This document shows, piece by piece, positions 35,141 to 47,710 of a stretch of 64,000 nt of DNA (the first letter of the stretch is position 1; each line of letters starts with the position of its first letter). The stretch is from Haberlea rhodopensis (Eukaryota; Streptophyta; Magnoliopsida; Lamiales; Gesneriaceae). The notes below the pieces were generated by a model. It made no database searches, was not told where the DNA came from, and worked only from the letters and a program-made list of their open reading frames with translations. The stretch lies in contig CAJQUN010000003.1 in assembly GCA_907163345.1 (NCBI GenBank), positions 27,357,879 to 27,421,878 of the forward strand, written 5' to 3'. Both the position numbers and the translations under genes were made by a program.

Positions 35141-36705
35141 TTGATCTTTAGGAGCGGATCAATATGGGATCGGATGAGCTTCAACCCCAGCCCATCCCAT
35201 AAGATAATACCATATTCTTTTTATTTACTTCTTAAAAGATAATAAACATAATCATATTTTGAAATGTTTATTTCTTAATAAAAAATAATAAATAGAATCA
35301 AAACTCTTCCCTTTTCTATTATTATTTTACCTATATAAACTATAGTTATGTATAACTCAATTTTTTTAAATAATAGATCTCAAGCATCGCATTTTTAATT
35401 TATTACCCCAACACAAACAAGTTATTCCTACTTAGCAATCCTGCCCTCGATAATTGTAACGCATTGCACCTGAAAATTGAACACGTGACATTTATTATTA
35501 TAATAATTGTAAGGTCAAGAGTTTCTTATTCTATCAAAAGTTATAGCTAATAATAATAATAATAGTGTAACTCAAATATTTTAAATCAAACAGTAGCACA
35601 AACATCACATTTCGATTGCTCCCATGACATGGACAATTATTATTCTCCAACATTACTAATAATTTTCCAACTAAAATAAACTTTTTTCTTTACATTTTCA
35701 TTTTTCAAATACTTTTTTTCATATTTTTTTTTAATTTTTGAAATATGTTACAATTTAAATTATTACGATACACACACACATACACATATATATATATATA
35801 TATTGTAATTAATAATTTATAATTCTGCACACCTTATATAAATATATATTCACACACTACTTACTGATATCGTTTTCATTTCAAACTCTTATTTATTTTG
35901 GAATATAAAAAACAACTGATTTCTCATGCAACAAAGATTTTTCAAATATACACTGTTTTTTAAAATACAACTATTCTACATGTGATTCATCAGTTATTGG
36001 TCAAATTAGATGTCAAAAGTTGTAAACAAATTATTTTATATGAGAGATAACTGTATTTTTCCTAAAATTTTAGCAGACATTTATAGGAAAACAATTGATC
36101 TGATAATCAATTGTCTTGCACTATTGTATTGAATCTAAAAAGCGAAACATCTTACAAATTTTTTAGTAAAAACAAAGCAAGAGTATCATTTTTCAAGGTA
36201 TTTGTTTTTTCAAAGAAAGTAATGTCTTTGCTCAAATTGGGACCCAGCCCACATTTAAGTTTGTAAGGTTTATTACAGCTTACAATTATATTCCTGAAAA
36301 AGGTAATTAATATCATCATATAGAACAAAATGTACATAACTCAACCTTTTATCACTTGACTTTATTTATATGTTGTGTGGGGCTTCAGGTCCTCATCCAA
36401 AATTATCATGCAATTTGTAAATTCATTACCAGTTCAAAGTATTCTTAGTTGGTTGAATTTTCCTACAATAATAACTATCAATGTTCCATTCAAATCACAT
36501 CGATCGCGAAGTTTGTACATGAAAAAAACAGACCACCTAAAGTTTGGTATATAAGAGAAATTCGACCATACAGTCAATGTATAGGGTTAATGATCCAGAT
36601 TCATTTTGGGATGTGGGCCCAACACATTTTGTATAGAGTAATGGTTTAGATTCAACCCCTAAAATGAATTTGGACCATTGATATGTCCTTAGGGTAAAAT
36701 CTTAA
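35141..36705. other. AT-rich intergenic region
   Basis: No gene is supported. It contains a second CA/TA microsatellite at about 35770-35804 and otherwise low-complexity AT-rich DNA. Confidence 0.6.
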
Positions 36706-37947
36706 GGGTCCGCTTGGTTTGAAGGATGTGATTATTGAATGATTAGTAATTAGAATGATAGAAATGATGACCATGTAATGTTATTATAATAAAATAATGT
36801 TATGTATGGTATTTTTTTATATGTGTAGGGTAAAATTAAGAAACAAATAGTATTATGTCTAAATTGCCCCATCATTTAAAATATTGAAATAAACCATTGT
36901 GCACGTCATTTGTTTCTTCCCACACACCACATATTCCCACATAGCAAACCCATTCCTTCATGTTGACAATTTTCTACTCTCTTCCAAGTTTTTTCACAGG
37001 ATTTTGTGGTCGGGAGCAGATCTAGAAGCACATAAGAGACAAGCAATCGAAATCGTCTGAAGCTTGAGGCTTGCACATGGATGAAGCTTCGGCACAGGCT
37101 AACCCAACGGTGATGTATTCACATTTAGTCATTTAACTTCGATAGGAGACTGAAATGCTTGATCTTGCACAGGGACGAAGCTTCGACACTGTAATGCCTC
37201 GATTTGTTATGGCGTAATTTTGAATAATTACGGGACGATGTGGACTCGGGTTCGGGTTGAACCGAGGGTTAATACTCACATACATGAACTGAATATTAGA
37301 TATTTGACAAGGAAAGAAACATGATGCACTAGATGTAGTCAATAGGAATGATTGGATTAAATCAAGTGTAGTAACATATCAAGCAACTTGTACTAGTGGG
37401 CATTTGAATTTAAGTTCATATGCATGTACATGTAAATTAGCATTTAAATTGCTAGAAATGTCATGTGAATTTGACTATACATTAACCATGCATGTGAGAG
37501 GAATTACATGTGAATGTGAGTTTGGAAATAAAAGGGTATTTAGAGGTAATATCAGATTGAAACACACATAATTCACCTAAACTCACCTACAAATCTCTAC
37601 ACTTGCTCTTTTGAACCTCTTGGTGTCTTTGCTTGGTTCTAGCTTAGAAGCATGGTCAAAATGAAGTATGTGGTAAGGAGAATGTACATGCTCTAATTTT
37701 TGTAGTGAGTTGATCTATTAACTTAGCATGATAGTTGTTATGCAAGTTAAGAAGCATGTGATTTAGTTGAAGGAATATGGAATTCATATGTTGTTAAAGT
37801 CAATGAATTGAGTTGTAGTGATATGGAAACATGTTTACATGAAGGGATAACATTCATATATCATGTTTGAATGGGGAATTTTGAGTTGTAGGAGATGCAC
37901 CATGAGGATAAGCTCAAAATTGCCATTTTTCTATAATTCTGTTGTCG

Positions 37948-38169
37948 ACCGATCGATCGGTAAGCTCATAACGATCGATCGGTAGAAACAGGGGATGTAA
38001 GGCGGTGTAGGTACCGATCGATCGCTGGAAGCGACCGATCGATCGGTGAAAGCCGTAGCATTTTTGAGAAAATCAGATTTTGGAGCGATCGATCGCTAGC
38101 TTCTGACCGACCGATCGCTAGGGTTATTTGTTTGGACCGATCGATCGCTAGAGTGACCGATCGATCGGT
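37948..38169. repeat. CCGATCGATCGGT palindrome cluster (5' LTR)
   Basis: Eight copies of ACCGATCGATCGGT or one-to-two-base variants (some ending CGCT) lie in about 220 bp, separated by unrelated spacers of variable length. Each is a near-perfect palindrome. The sister copy is at 44190-44411. Confidence 0.93.
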
Positions 38170-38594
38170 AGACTTAAAATGTTGAACAATATTATTTTAT
38201 TGTGGAAATGAATAGTTCAACCTCTTTTAACATGATATTGTTGGTATTGTTGTAACATCATCACAGGGGACAGGGCACAGAGGCAATTAACCAGTGACGA
38301 ATGATTTATCTGGTTTGTGTCGCGTTACAGGTACGTGTTGACGTACGGAGTATAGCTATGATGTGATGATGATGTTATGGTTTTGATATCATATGATTTA
38401 TGTTATCTTTGTGTCATATGATTGGTAGTATCATATGCATGTGCATACATGGATTTCATATGATTGAGTGGGATGCCTTGATAGATATGAGTATATGCTT
38501 TGGTGCGATTATTGCCTCGATAGATATGCCTGGTGTGGTATATGCTTTGGCTGGGATCGTTGCCACGATAGATATACTACATATGCTTTGGCTT

Positions 38595-38794
38595 GAGATA
38601 TACGCCTGGTTTGGGTATATGCTCGGATATGTTACATTGAGTTATACGCCTGGTTTGGGTATATGCTCGGAGATGTTACATTGCGATATACGCCTGGTTT
38701 GGGTATATGCTCGGATATGTTACATTGAGATATACACCTGGTTTGGGTATATGCTCGGTTATAGAGATATACGCCGGTTTTTGGGTATATGCTC
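38595..38794. repeat. 44-bp tandem repeats (5' LTR)
   Basis: Four units plus a truncated, diverged fifth. Each contains TACGCCTGGTTTGGGTATAT and CTCGGATATGTTACATTGAG-like words. The 3' LTR has one unit fewer (44837-44995). Confidence 0.92.
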
Positions 38795-39338
38795 GGGCTA
38801 TTATCACCGATGAGCATGGTACTATGATATGTGCTGCTAATATGAAGATGTGATGTGGTTCCACTGACATATTGAGCTGAATAGGCATATCATATGGGGC
38901 TCGTGATAATAGGGTAATTGTTGAGACATGTCATGACATAGTGCATTTGTGGATGCATGATACAGAACATTCACGTTAGATGATTTATTGTGCTTTATCA
39001 TTGATATGGATATTGTGTTTTGATATTGCACTGAGATAGTTGTTATCTATACTCACGTTTTGTGAATGTTTCTGTAGGGACTCATAGACGTGGGGAGAGT
39101 GAGTCTTATTCCGCTGCGAGGTGAACCACTGCATAGGAGTTGTACTGGATTAGGTTGTTTAATTATACATGTAATGTATATGTGAAAAGTTATGTGGTTT
39201 TGTACTAGTGGTTTTGGTACATCTGTAACAACCTAGTAGTGAGAAACTCTTAAAAACAGTGCATGTTTTTACTTAATTCAGACTCACATATGTATGCTTA
39301 ATGAAATACATAACGGATTAAGTAAAGAGGACCCCACA

Positions 39339-42300
39339 TTACTGGTATCAGAGCAGTGGTTCGAGAACGGGATGAACAAGGGTAGAGGAAGTGAGTTAGT
39401 GAGTTACCTAATCACTTAAAGGCATGTGATACTTATGATATAGTGTCTGGGAACATGCTTTGTCTTTGTATCTGTTATGGTTAACCCTTGTTTTGCAGGA
39501 TGATAGTATGACTTGGCTTGGTTTACATCCTTATGCGTGTGGCATAAGTGAGGTTGTAGGTGTACTGTGAGTGGTATACCGGATATCTGTACTATCAATT
39601 GCTATCAGATTTCTGTACTATCATTTGGCTGGGGAAACATGATCTGTTTCGTGGGAGCTATTCCACTGATTCCATGGTAATGGGATGTAGGTCGATATCG
39701 AATTGGAGGAGTCAGTTGTACATTGGTTGGAGCGTGAAAAGCAAAGCTTGATATCAGCTCCATGTGCAAAGTCAGCCTGCATGAGATTGTGTATCCGACC
39801 TAATGATGGACTGGCCGTTGACACATGAGGTGTGAATGAAAGTAAAGATACAGGTTATTGATCATTGTATCTAGTTCCGGGGCAATTATTGATATTACAA
39901 TCTGTGGTTACATTGTCAGTTCGACATGTATGGTCTGCATGGGAATGTAATACTTTGCTCTTGATATATGGATAGTATGGCTAATGCAGTGTGTGTACAT
40001 GGGGAGATGTGGCGACTGTGAAACTAGTGTACAATACTAGTATTCTTTATTGTGGTATTTCACAGCGGTAATTGGTGATTGGTGAAATCATCGTGGTGAT
40101 GATTATCTTGTTAGGGTATCATCTGTGTATGGTTCTCCGGTGTGTATGTGTGTGTTGAACTCTATGTTTGTTGTCATGGAGTTGGCAAGGAACATGAATT
40201 GGGAGAGTTCAATGATAGTGGCGCTGAGGCGTATTGATAGAGCAGTACAATCACAGTAACTGTGAGTTAAATGGTAGACTATTATGTCATTGAGTCACTC
40301 GTGTTTTGGTGACTGGTTCACAGAAACTGTTTGTGTTCGCTCTTGTTATAGTATATGGATTTGAGCATGGAAGTCTTTCAGATTGAAAGAAAATGAGTAC
40401 CGGCGGAGATTGCAGTGATGCAATATTGTTGTGATGCCTGCACATGTGATCTTTGTGATGGCTGTACTGGGACATACATGGTGCGATGTGGCCATGTAGT
40501 ATATCTGACTAGAGTATAGTACAGATGGGAATGGATATCATGGTTTTGATATGAACTTAGTCCGAGCTATAAGGTTGTGGTATGTGTGGCAGCCTTAAGT
40601 GTCTTTGATTGACACGAGATACCTCAAGTGGATACAGTTGTGTATGGGATGTTGTATATGAACATTTAGTGCTGTGTTTGTGAACTGTATTGATGAGGTT
40701 GAAATTGGTTGGTCTGCTTTGAATAAAGTGTGAGTATCGATGTTGTTGCTGAGAGTATTGGATATGACTTCTGGATATGACGTCTGTAAATTGGTTCTTT
40801 AGTGGAACTGTGTATGATATATTGTCATATTTTGGATTATTGCATGACAGTAGTGATCTGTACACGTAAGACCAACAGAGATTGGTTGGGTATAGTTTGG
40901 TGTGAATTATTGTCTAATAGTATAGTTTGGTGGCTATGATGTATTGTTCACAAGTTTGATGTTGAATGTCTACAGTATCCAGATGGATAAGGAAGTTTGA
41001 GTTTCCGTAGATTGCTTGTACACTGCGACTGTAGTGTTGATGCAATCAGAGTTTCCGTTGTGTTGTGATGATATTATGCGTTTGACATGAAATTCATATA
41101 TTCTGGAGTCAGGACGGAAGATATATGACTGATGGGATTGTGATTGTGATATGCCGACCTAGTCATGCGATTGGTTTGCATAGTTAATTGGTTTTCATTT
41201 TTGTGCTCGATAGATGTTGGGTTGATATCTATTGAGGGATAGTTTGCGCATATGTTTCATGAGGAAACAGTATGGTTGGTATACTACACCATGTATTGGT
41301 TAATGAATAGTTGGTATGCTAAACCATGTGGTGGTGGATGAATCACAGATGGTTATGAGAAGGTTGATGAAGTAGTGTGATGGGACTTGATTTGTCCATG
41401 AAATGAATTATCTTTTGAGCTTGTCTATGGTATTGAAATTGTGTCATGTTCTAGTGGTATGACCGATATGAGACTGGTTTGCCATAGACCAGATGGTGAA
41501 TGGTATTTTGCTATATGGTATTATGATATGATATCATTTGATTGTACACAGAAGGTGTGCAACATAATACGATGACAGTATTGTGACGGTATCTTTGACA
41601 CTGCTATATGATATGGCAATTCTTGTGGGTCTGATTGTAGTGTCATAGTGCCATAATGACCATGAGTGGGATGGTACTTTGATTTTCATTCATGTCAATA
41701 AGAATGTGTGGATTGTGTGATTGCAGTTGAGTTGGAATTTATTACCTTTCATGTATTGTTGGATTGGTTATTCCTGCCATGAACCAGAGATGATAACGAT
41801 TTGCTGGGAGCAATCGTGTTTAGTAATGAATATGGCGAGGTAAACAACTGTTGATTTCAAGTATGTACTATATGCGATCATGTGATTAGTCGGGTGATAT
41901 CTTCGATTGTATGATCTATCCGGGTGATATGATACTACATATGGATAGGTTCTTGAAACAGAACCGAATGAGTTATTAGATACCTGTGATGTGTGGGACT
42001 TGGTGGCATACTACATGTAGCAAGTGAATTGCACATGCGTGGAAAGCATGTCGGTTGGAAAACATGTTGGTTTCCATTGCTACATGATATTTTGTGTTGA
42101 TCATTACAGGGAAACAGTGAATAGAAAGTAAGGAATTGTTGTCAAAGCTTGTCATACTCAAGATGGTAGTCTTGGGGGGAAATAGTTGGTAATGACATTT
42201 CCGGTACAGGGGTCAGATGAGACCATAGTCGTTGGTTGAGATAACCATATAATCATATTTACATATGTATTGTACATGGCTTTGGTGTACATTATGCATT

Positions 42301-43432
42301 GATGACATATGAGTGTGATGTGGATTGCTTCTTGTGGTTTAGTCAAGTTTGTGTCCAGTGTTTGTTCTGGACTGGTATTGTGTTCAGTGTTTAATCTAGA
42401 CTGAGAAGTCTGGCATGGGAGAGTTGTATGCAAATGATAGATGGATATGTTGTATCTATCACATTGTGTAATGACATACTATAATACAACTTTGTGAAAT
42501 GTTAGAGCAGAGATGGCTCTGTGCACATTTGGATGTGTAGAATCGGTATGTGACAAGGATCGAGGTACTTGGTTTAGAGTATCTTGTTGATTTCGATATT
42601 CTGCGTAGGTTGACACAGGATTACAGATGAATGGAAACATTCAAAACCGTTATACAATACACAATGCGGGTATTTGTGTTGCTGTGTTTATAAAGTGTGG
42701 CATAAGGTGTATGGAACATGTGTAATACCAGGAGTTGAACCATTGACTGTATTATTATATGGTGACTAGTTGTCCAAGGAGGGACGGATGTATTAGACAT
42801 TAAACGAATAGATGCTCCATTGGGGATCATTTGGAGGCATCCAGCAGGAATGGAAGTGGGCAGTGATTTGGGTATGGGTATTCACCGTACAATGAGTTGT
42901 ATGAGCTCAAGTCAATTTGATGGCTACTGTTGTGTATAACAGGATCTGTATATGTGCCAATATTCGGATATGATTTCTGGAGTGTTCACTGATACTAGTG
43001 AAATAGTTGTCTGTTGATGGTAGTACAACGATGCATACATCGGCTGGTGTAGAGTGTTGTGAGCACATGGCTACGTGGATAAAAGCGAATGGTAATAAGC
43101 TGTTATGCGAGAACATGGGTATGCAGTAGAATCCAAAGTGCAATGTCTGGTATGTTTTCTTTTGGCTTCTTATACTGCTGGTCTGGTAAGTATCTGCTAG
43201 TTGAGCATGTTGAGTATGTAGCAGATTTACTTTTGATTATTTGTTCCGGCAAATAATGTTGCATTTATAATGCATGTTTGTGCAAAGCTTAATGGCCACT
43301 ATGTTATTATTCCTTATCGTATTGCTAATAGGGTTGAAGCTTATGGCTTTCTGTATGTGATTCATATGATATATGAGATTCATATGTTGTATATGCAATT
43401 TCGAGGACGAAATTCAATGAGTGGGGGAGAAT
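39339..43432 (+). other. Non-coding interior of the LARD-like element
   Basis: About 4.1 kb. The plus strand is rich in G and T and poor in C, so many short open frames appear on the minus strand, but none has a recognisable domain. The primer site lies at its left end and the polypurine tract at its right end. Confidence 0.75.
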
Positions 43433-45535
43433 TGTAATGCCTCGATTTGTTATGGCGTAATTTTGAATAATTACGGGACGATGTGGACTCGGGTTCGGGT
43501 TGAACCGAGGGTTAATACTCACATACATGAACTGAATATTAGATATTTGACAAGGAAAGAAACATGATGCACTAGATGTAGTCCATAGGAATGATTGGAT
43601 TAAATCAAGTGTAGTAACATATCAAGCAACTTGTACTAGTGGGCATTTGAATTTAAGTTCATATGCATGTACATGTAAATTAGCATTTAAATTGCTAGAA
43701 ATGTCATGTGAATTTGACTATACATTAACCATGCATGTGAGAGGAATTACATGTGAATGTGAGTTTGGAAATAAAAGGGTATTTAGAGGTAATATCAGAT
43801 TGAAACACACATAATTCACCTAAACTCACCTACAAATCTCTACACTTGCTCTTTTGAACCTCTTGGTGTCTTTGCTTGGTTCTAGCTTAGAAGCATGGTC
43901 AAAATGAAGTATGTGGTAAGGAGAATGTACATGCTCTAATTTTTGTAGTGAGTTGATCTATTAACTTAGCATGATAGTTGTTATGCAAGTTAAGAAGCAT
44001 GTGATTTAGTTGAAGGAATATGGATTCATATGTTGTTAAAGTCAATGAATTGAGTTGTAGTGATATGAAAACATGTTTACATGAAGGGATAACATTCATA
44101 TATCATGTTTGAATGGGGAATTTTGAGTTGTAGGAGATGCACCATGAGGATAAGCTCAAAATCGCCATTTTTCTACAATTCTGTTGTCGACCGATCGATC
44201 GGTAAGCTCATACCGATCGATCGGTAGAAACAGGGGATGTAAGGCAGTGTAGGTACCGATCGATCACTGGAAGCGACCGATCGATCGGTGAAAGCCGTAG
44301 CATTTTTGGGAAAATCAGATTTTGGAGCGATCGATCGCTAGCTTCTGACCGACCGATCGCTAGGGTTATTTGTTTGGACCGATCGATCGCTAGAGTGACC
44401 GATCGATCGGTAGACTTAAAATGGTGAACAATATTATTTTATTGTGGAAATGAATAGTTCAACCTCTTTTAACATGATATTGTTGGTATTGTTGTAACAT
44501 CATCACAGGGGACAGGGCACAGAGGCAATTAACCAGTGACGAATGATTTATCTGGTTTGTGTCGCGTTACAGGTACGTGTTGACGTACGGAGTATAGATA
44601 TGATGTGATGATGATGTTATGGTTTTGATATCATATGATTTATGTTATCTTTGTGTCATATGATTGGTAGTATCATATGCATGTGCATACATGGATTTCA
44701 TATGATTGAGTGGGATGCCTTGATAGATATGAGTATATGCTTTGGTGCGATTATTGCCTCGATAGATATGCCTGGTGTGGTATATGCTTTGGCTGGGATC
44801 GTTGCCACGATAGATATACTATATATGCTTTGGCTTGAGATATACGCCTGGTTTGGGTATATGCTCGGATATGTTACATTGAGATATACGCCTGGTTTGG
44901 GTATATGCTCGGATATGTTACATTGAGATATACGCCTGGTTTGGGTATATGCTCGGTTATAGAGATATACGCCGGTTTTTGGGTATATGCTCGGGCTATT
45001 ATCACCGATGAGCATGGTAGTATGATATGTGCTGCTAATATGAAGATGTGATGTGGTTCCACTGACATATTGAGCTGAATAGGCATATCATATGGGGCTC
45101 GTGATAATAGGGTAATTGTTGAGACATGTCATGACATAGTGCATTTGTGGATGCATGATACAGAACATTCACGTTAGATGATTTATTGTGCTTTATCATT
45201 GATATGGATATTGTGTTTTGATATTGCACTGAGATAGTTGTTATCTATACTCACGTTTTGTGAATGTTTCTGTAGGGACTCATAGACGTGGGGAGAGTGA
45301 GTCTTATTCCGCTGCGAGGTGAACCACTGCATAGGAGTTGTACTGGATTAGGTTGTTTAATTATACATAATGTATATGTGAAAAAGTTATGTGGTTTTGT
45401 ACTAGTGGTTTTGGTACATCTGTAACAACCTAGTAGTGAGAAACTCTTAAAAACAGTGCATGTTTTTACTTAATTCAGACTCACATATGTATGCTTAATG
45501 AAATACATAACGGATTAAGTAAAGAGGACCCCACA
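43433..45535 (+). repeat. 3' LTR of the LARD-like element
   Basis: 2103 bp, nearly identical to the 5' LTR. It carries the palindrome cluster at 44190-44411 and three full 44-bp units plus a partial one (44837-44995). Confidence 0.95.
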
Positions 45536-45843
45536 GACACCGTTCTTCCCTTCATTCAAAAAGCGCGGTTGATGGATTTGGGGGCAAAAACTATCGGATG
45601 TTCTTTCCAAATGAATTTTAGCAGATGCTTTGGCTAGGGCAAAGGGCAATTTGGACATTTCATATCTTATCACAAGAGATGTATTTCTAATATCATGGGG
45701 ATATTGTGTTTAATTTCCAGACTTCAGTCACATATTTTCACGGGCCCTTGAGAAATGGGTGGATTCTTTAAAAACCAACCAAACTGTTGATTATTCATTT
45801 TATTGATAAACCTAGCTAATCCTAGGTACCAAACACAACCTAA

Positions 45844-46743
45844 GAGTAGAGTCGAATTTCCTGGTATATAGCCCATTGAATTATGGTAAGAGGTTAAACC
45901 TCTGAAACCGAGTCAGAGTCGAGGGATTGATGATAGAAAATTTGAAGCTACCCCGAGGTTTTTATCCTCGGGTAGCAACATGGCAAGATCTGCTAGCCTA
46001 AGATTAACCATTGATGATCAGCAATTCAGCATGCTTACAACTCACATCTTTTTGTAGAGTCTTTCTAGTCACGATACTACAGTTCAAGTAAATTTTTATA
46101 ACTCATACCCAAAACTCGTGCTGAATTTCAGAGAACTCGTGTTGCTCTATACTCCCGTGAGTGTTCTACGGTGGCTGGAGTGCTTTTCACTACAATCAAG
46201 TTGGCGCACATGAAGGCAAGCTCGTAAGACCAAAAATTTTTTGTATTACCTCTAAAATTGCATTCCCCCAAAATTGCTGATAGTCCTAGGGAAAATTGTA
46301 TTTTGTCACCTGAACCTAAATTGTAAATCCGCCCTGACAATGATACTCATGTTTGGGCGGAAATACGCTTCATATTGCACGCACAATGCAGCCATCTGCA
46401 TGTGTTAACCAAATCATATATATAATGATACTAGTTAGGTATAAAAAACTATATACTGAAATTAGATTTAACATGATTAAGAATATTATTTAATTATGAA
46501 ATCGCTTTAGAAAAGATGTCCTATGATTATCAAGATACTTTCACGTATACAAAGAGGTGCTGATTTTATTTCTAAACTATTAATTAATAATAATGGTTTT
46601 AACCATATATATATCTTTATGACCAACCACGTAAACCTGTGTTAATCTGCATCCTGTCTTCGCTATATTTCTACTATTCTAACAATAGTGTATTGGTTAT
46701 CAAATTCATGATGCTCTAAACTAGGAAAACAAGTGTCAAGTTA
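45844..46743. other. Intergenic region
   Basis: No supported gene or clear repeat boundary. AT-rich towards the right. Confidence 0.5.
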
Positions 46744-47710
46744 CCTTTGCAACTGCCTTTGGAGGGTACTCTCCACTCAGTCTCACGTCAACACACTGCT
46801 TTACCTTGTCTTTGTAAGCTTTGGTGCGGCCTATCAATTGCAGTAAAAAAAACATACATGGTAACAAGTCAAACCGATCACGTTTGGAAAATAATCACTG
46901 AGAAAATGGCATGGCAAACCCACGTAGTGCCCTAGGTAGTGTATGATCGACGGATTTACGTCTAATCAAATGTTCAAGAAGTACCACGCCAAAGCTATAA
47001 ACATCGCTCTTTGAACTTAGTTGCCCAGTCATTGCATTTCTACCAACAAAATAGAACAATTCTAAGACAGTATTCAGAGACAAATCCGTAAGTTTAGTAA
47101 CCGGATAGCCATTAGACAAAGCTTTTTATGTTTTTCTTTTAAATTAGAAGCAATTTCTGTTTGGATGCAACTGTATAAAAATAATATTCTTTATTTTATA
47201 AAGAGAAGGCGAAACAAAAACCCTAAAAGCCAAGTTTTCTGGGTTTTTTATTTTGTCTTTTAAATGCTTTTCTAAAAGAAAAAAAATCAAGCCAAAATAA
47301 TCAGGTTTCTGTATCGAAATGCACTCAATTGCCAATACGTCTATGTCCAAATATTGGAATACTAAGGGAAAAGGCTGATAAGTGGGCACAAGAACTAGAT
47401 ATTTTTCTCTCATCAAGACTCCAAAAACAACTTACTGTCAAGATCTTCTAGCTCAACTGACACCATTTACTTCACCGAATTGAGAGGTTTTAGGTTCGAG
47501 ACCCCTCAATCCCTTCCCCAGTGAATAGTGTAAGTTGTAGAAAAAAAGAAAAGATACTCAAGGGAGTTATAAAAAAAAATCCCAATAACGCTAGTGGAAT
47601 GAAGCCAAGCTGCCATATCCGGGCCTTAATTTGTTAAATCAAAATCAGCAATCTTAGCAACATCATCATCAAGGGTAACATTGTTGGACTTTATATCTGA
47701 GATGATTATT
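46744..47710 (-). pseudogene. PTI1-like receptor-like cytoplasmic kinase, fragmented
   Basis: Minus-strand pieces appear in PTI1-like order. At 47710-47578 there is a catalytic-loop to activation-segment piece (SDIKSNNV, VAKIADFDLTN, then a stop, then GPDMAAWLHSTSV). At about 47064-46920 there is AMTGQLSSKSDVYSFGVVLLE with VDHTLPR. At 46833-46744 there is DKVKQCVDVRLSGEYPPKAV ending at a GT donor. The HRD motif is changed to ISD, a stop interrupts the activation segment, the APE region is degraded, and a SINE-like insertion separates the first two blocks. The N-lobe is absent. It is non-functional as a kinase. Confidence 0.88.
47437..47574 (+). mobile_element. tRNA-derived SINE-like insertion
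   Basis: An A-box-like TCTAGCTCAACTGAC is followed about 40 bp later by a B-box-like GGTTCGAGACCCC. A-rich tails follow (AAAAAAAGAAAAG and TTATAAAAAAAAA). It interrupts the kinase pseudogene. A target duplication is not clear, so the ends are approximate. Confidence 0.6.

Larger units (their letters stand above)
37190..39338 (+). repeat. 5' LTR of the LARD-like element
   Basis: 2149 bp, beginning TGTAATGCCTCG and ending CCCCACA. It contains the CCGATCGATCGGT palindrome cluster and a 44-bp tandem repeat block. It is 46 bp longer than the 3' LTR, mostly because of one extra 44-bp unit. Confidence 0.95.
37190..45535 (+). mobile_element. LTR retrotransposon without recognisable genes (LARD-like, probably Ty3-derived)
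   Basis: LTRs at 37190-39338 and 43433-45535 are flanked by the TSD GACAC (37185-37189 and 45536-45540). A tRNA-Met-type primer site (TGGTATCAGAGC at 39343) and a polypurine tract (GTGGGGGAGA at 43421) give a rightward orientation. The 4.1-kb interior shows no gag, protease, integrase or RT that I can recognise in any frame. The ATTTCGAGGACGAAATTC word just before the polypurine tract is typical of the 3' end of Ty3-type chromovirus elements, so a Ty3 origin is inferred. About a dozen LTR substitutions plus one repeat-unit difference are visible. Confidence 0.9.
36706..45840. mobile_element. PIF/Harbinger-like TIR element split by an LTR element
   Basis: The left end GGGTCCGCTTGGTTTGAAGG pairs loosely with the right end, whose reverse complement is GGTTGTGTTTGGTACCTAGG. 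TAA flanks both ends (36703-36705 and 45841-45843). Removing 37190-45535 leaves about 0.8 kb of original element. The right end is clearly homologous to the left end of the element starting at 5654. No transposase is seen. Confidence 0.65.

Noticed and set aside
38400..38888. Open frames across the 44-bp repeat (Cys/Ile/Tyr-rich on plus, Pro/Tyr repeats on minus)
   Set aside because: They arise from tandem repeats whose unit length is not a multiple of three and whose number differs between LTRs, so the frame cannot be conserved.
41401..41470. Short match FELVYG in the LARD-like interior, reminiscent of a Ty3 integrase region
   Set aside because: About ten residues, with no neighbouring conserved blocks. 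Too short to call a pol relic by eye.
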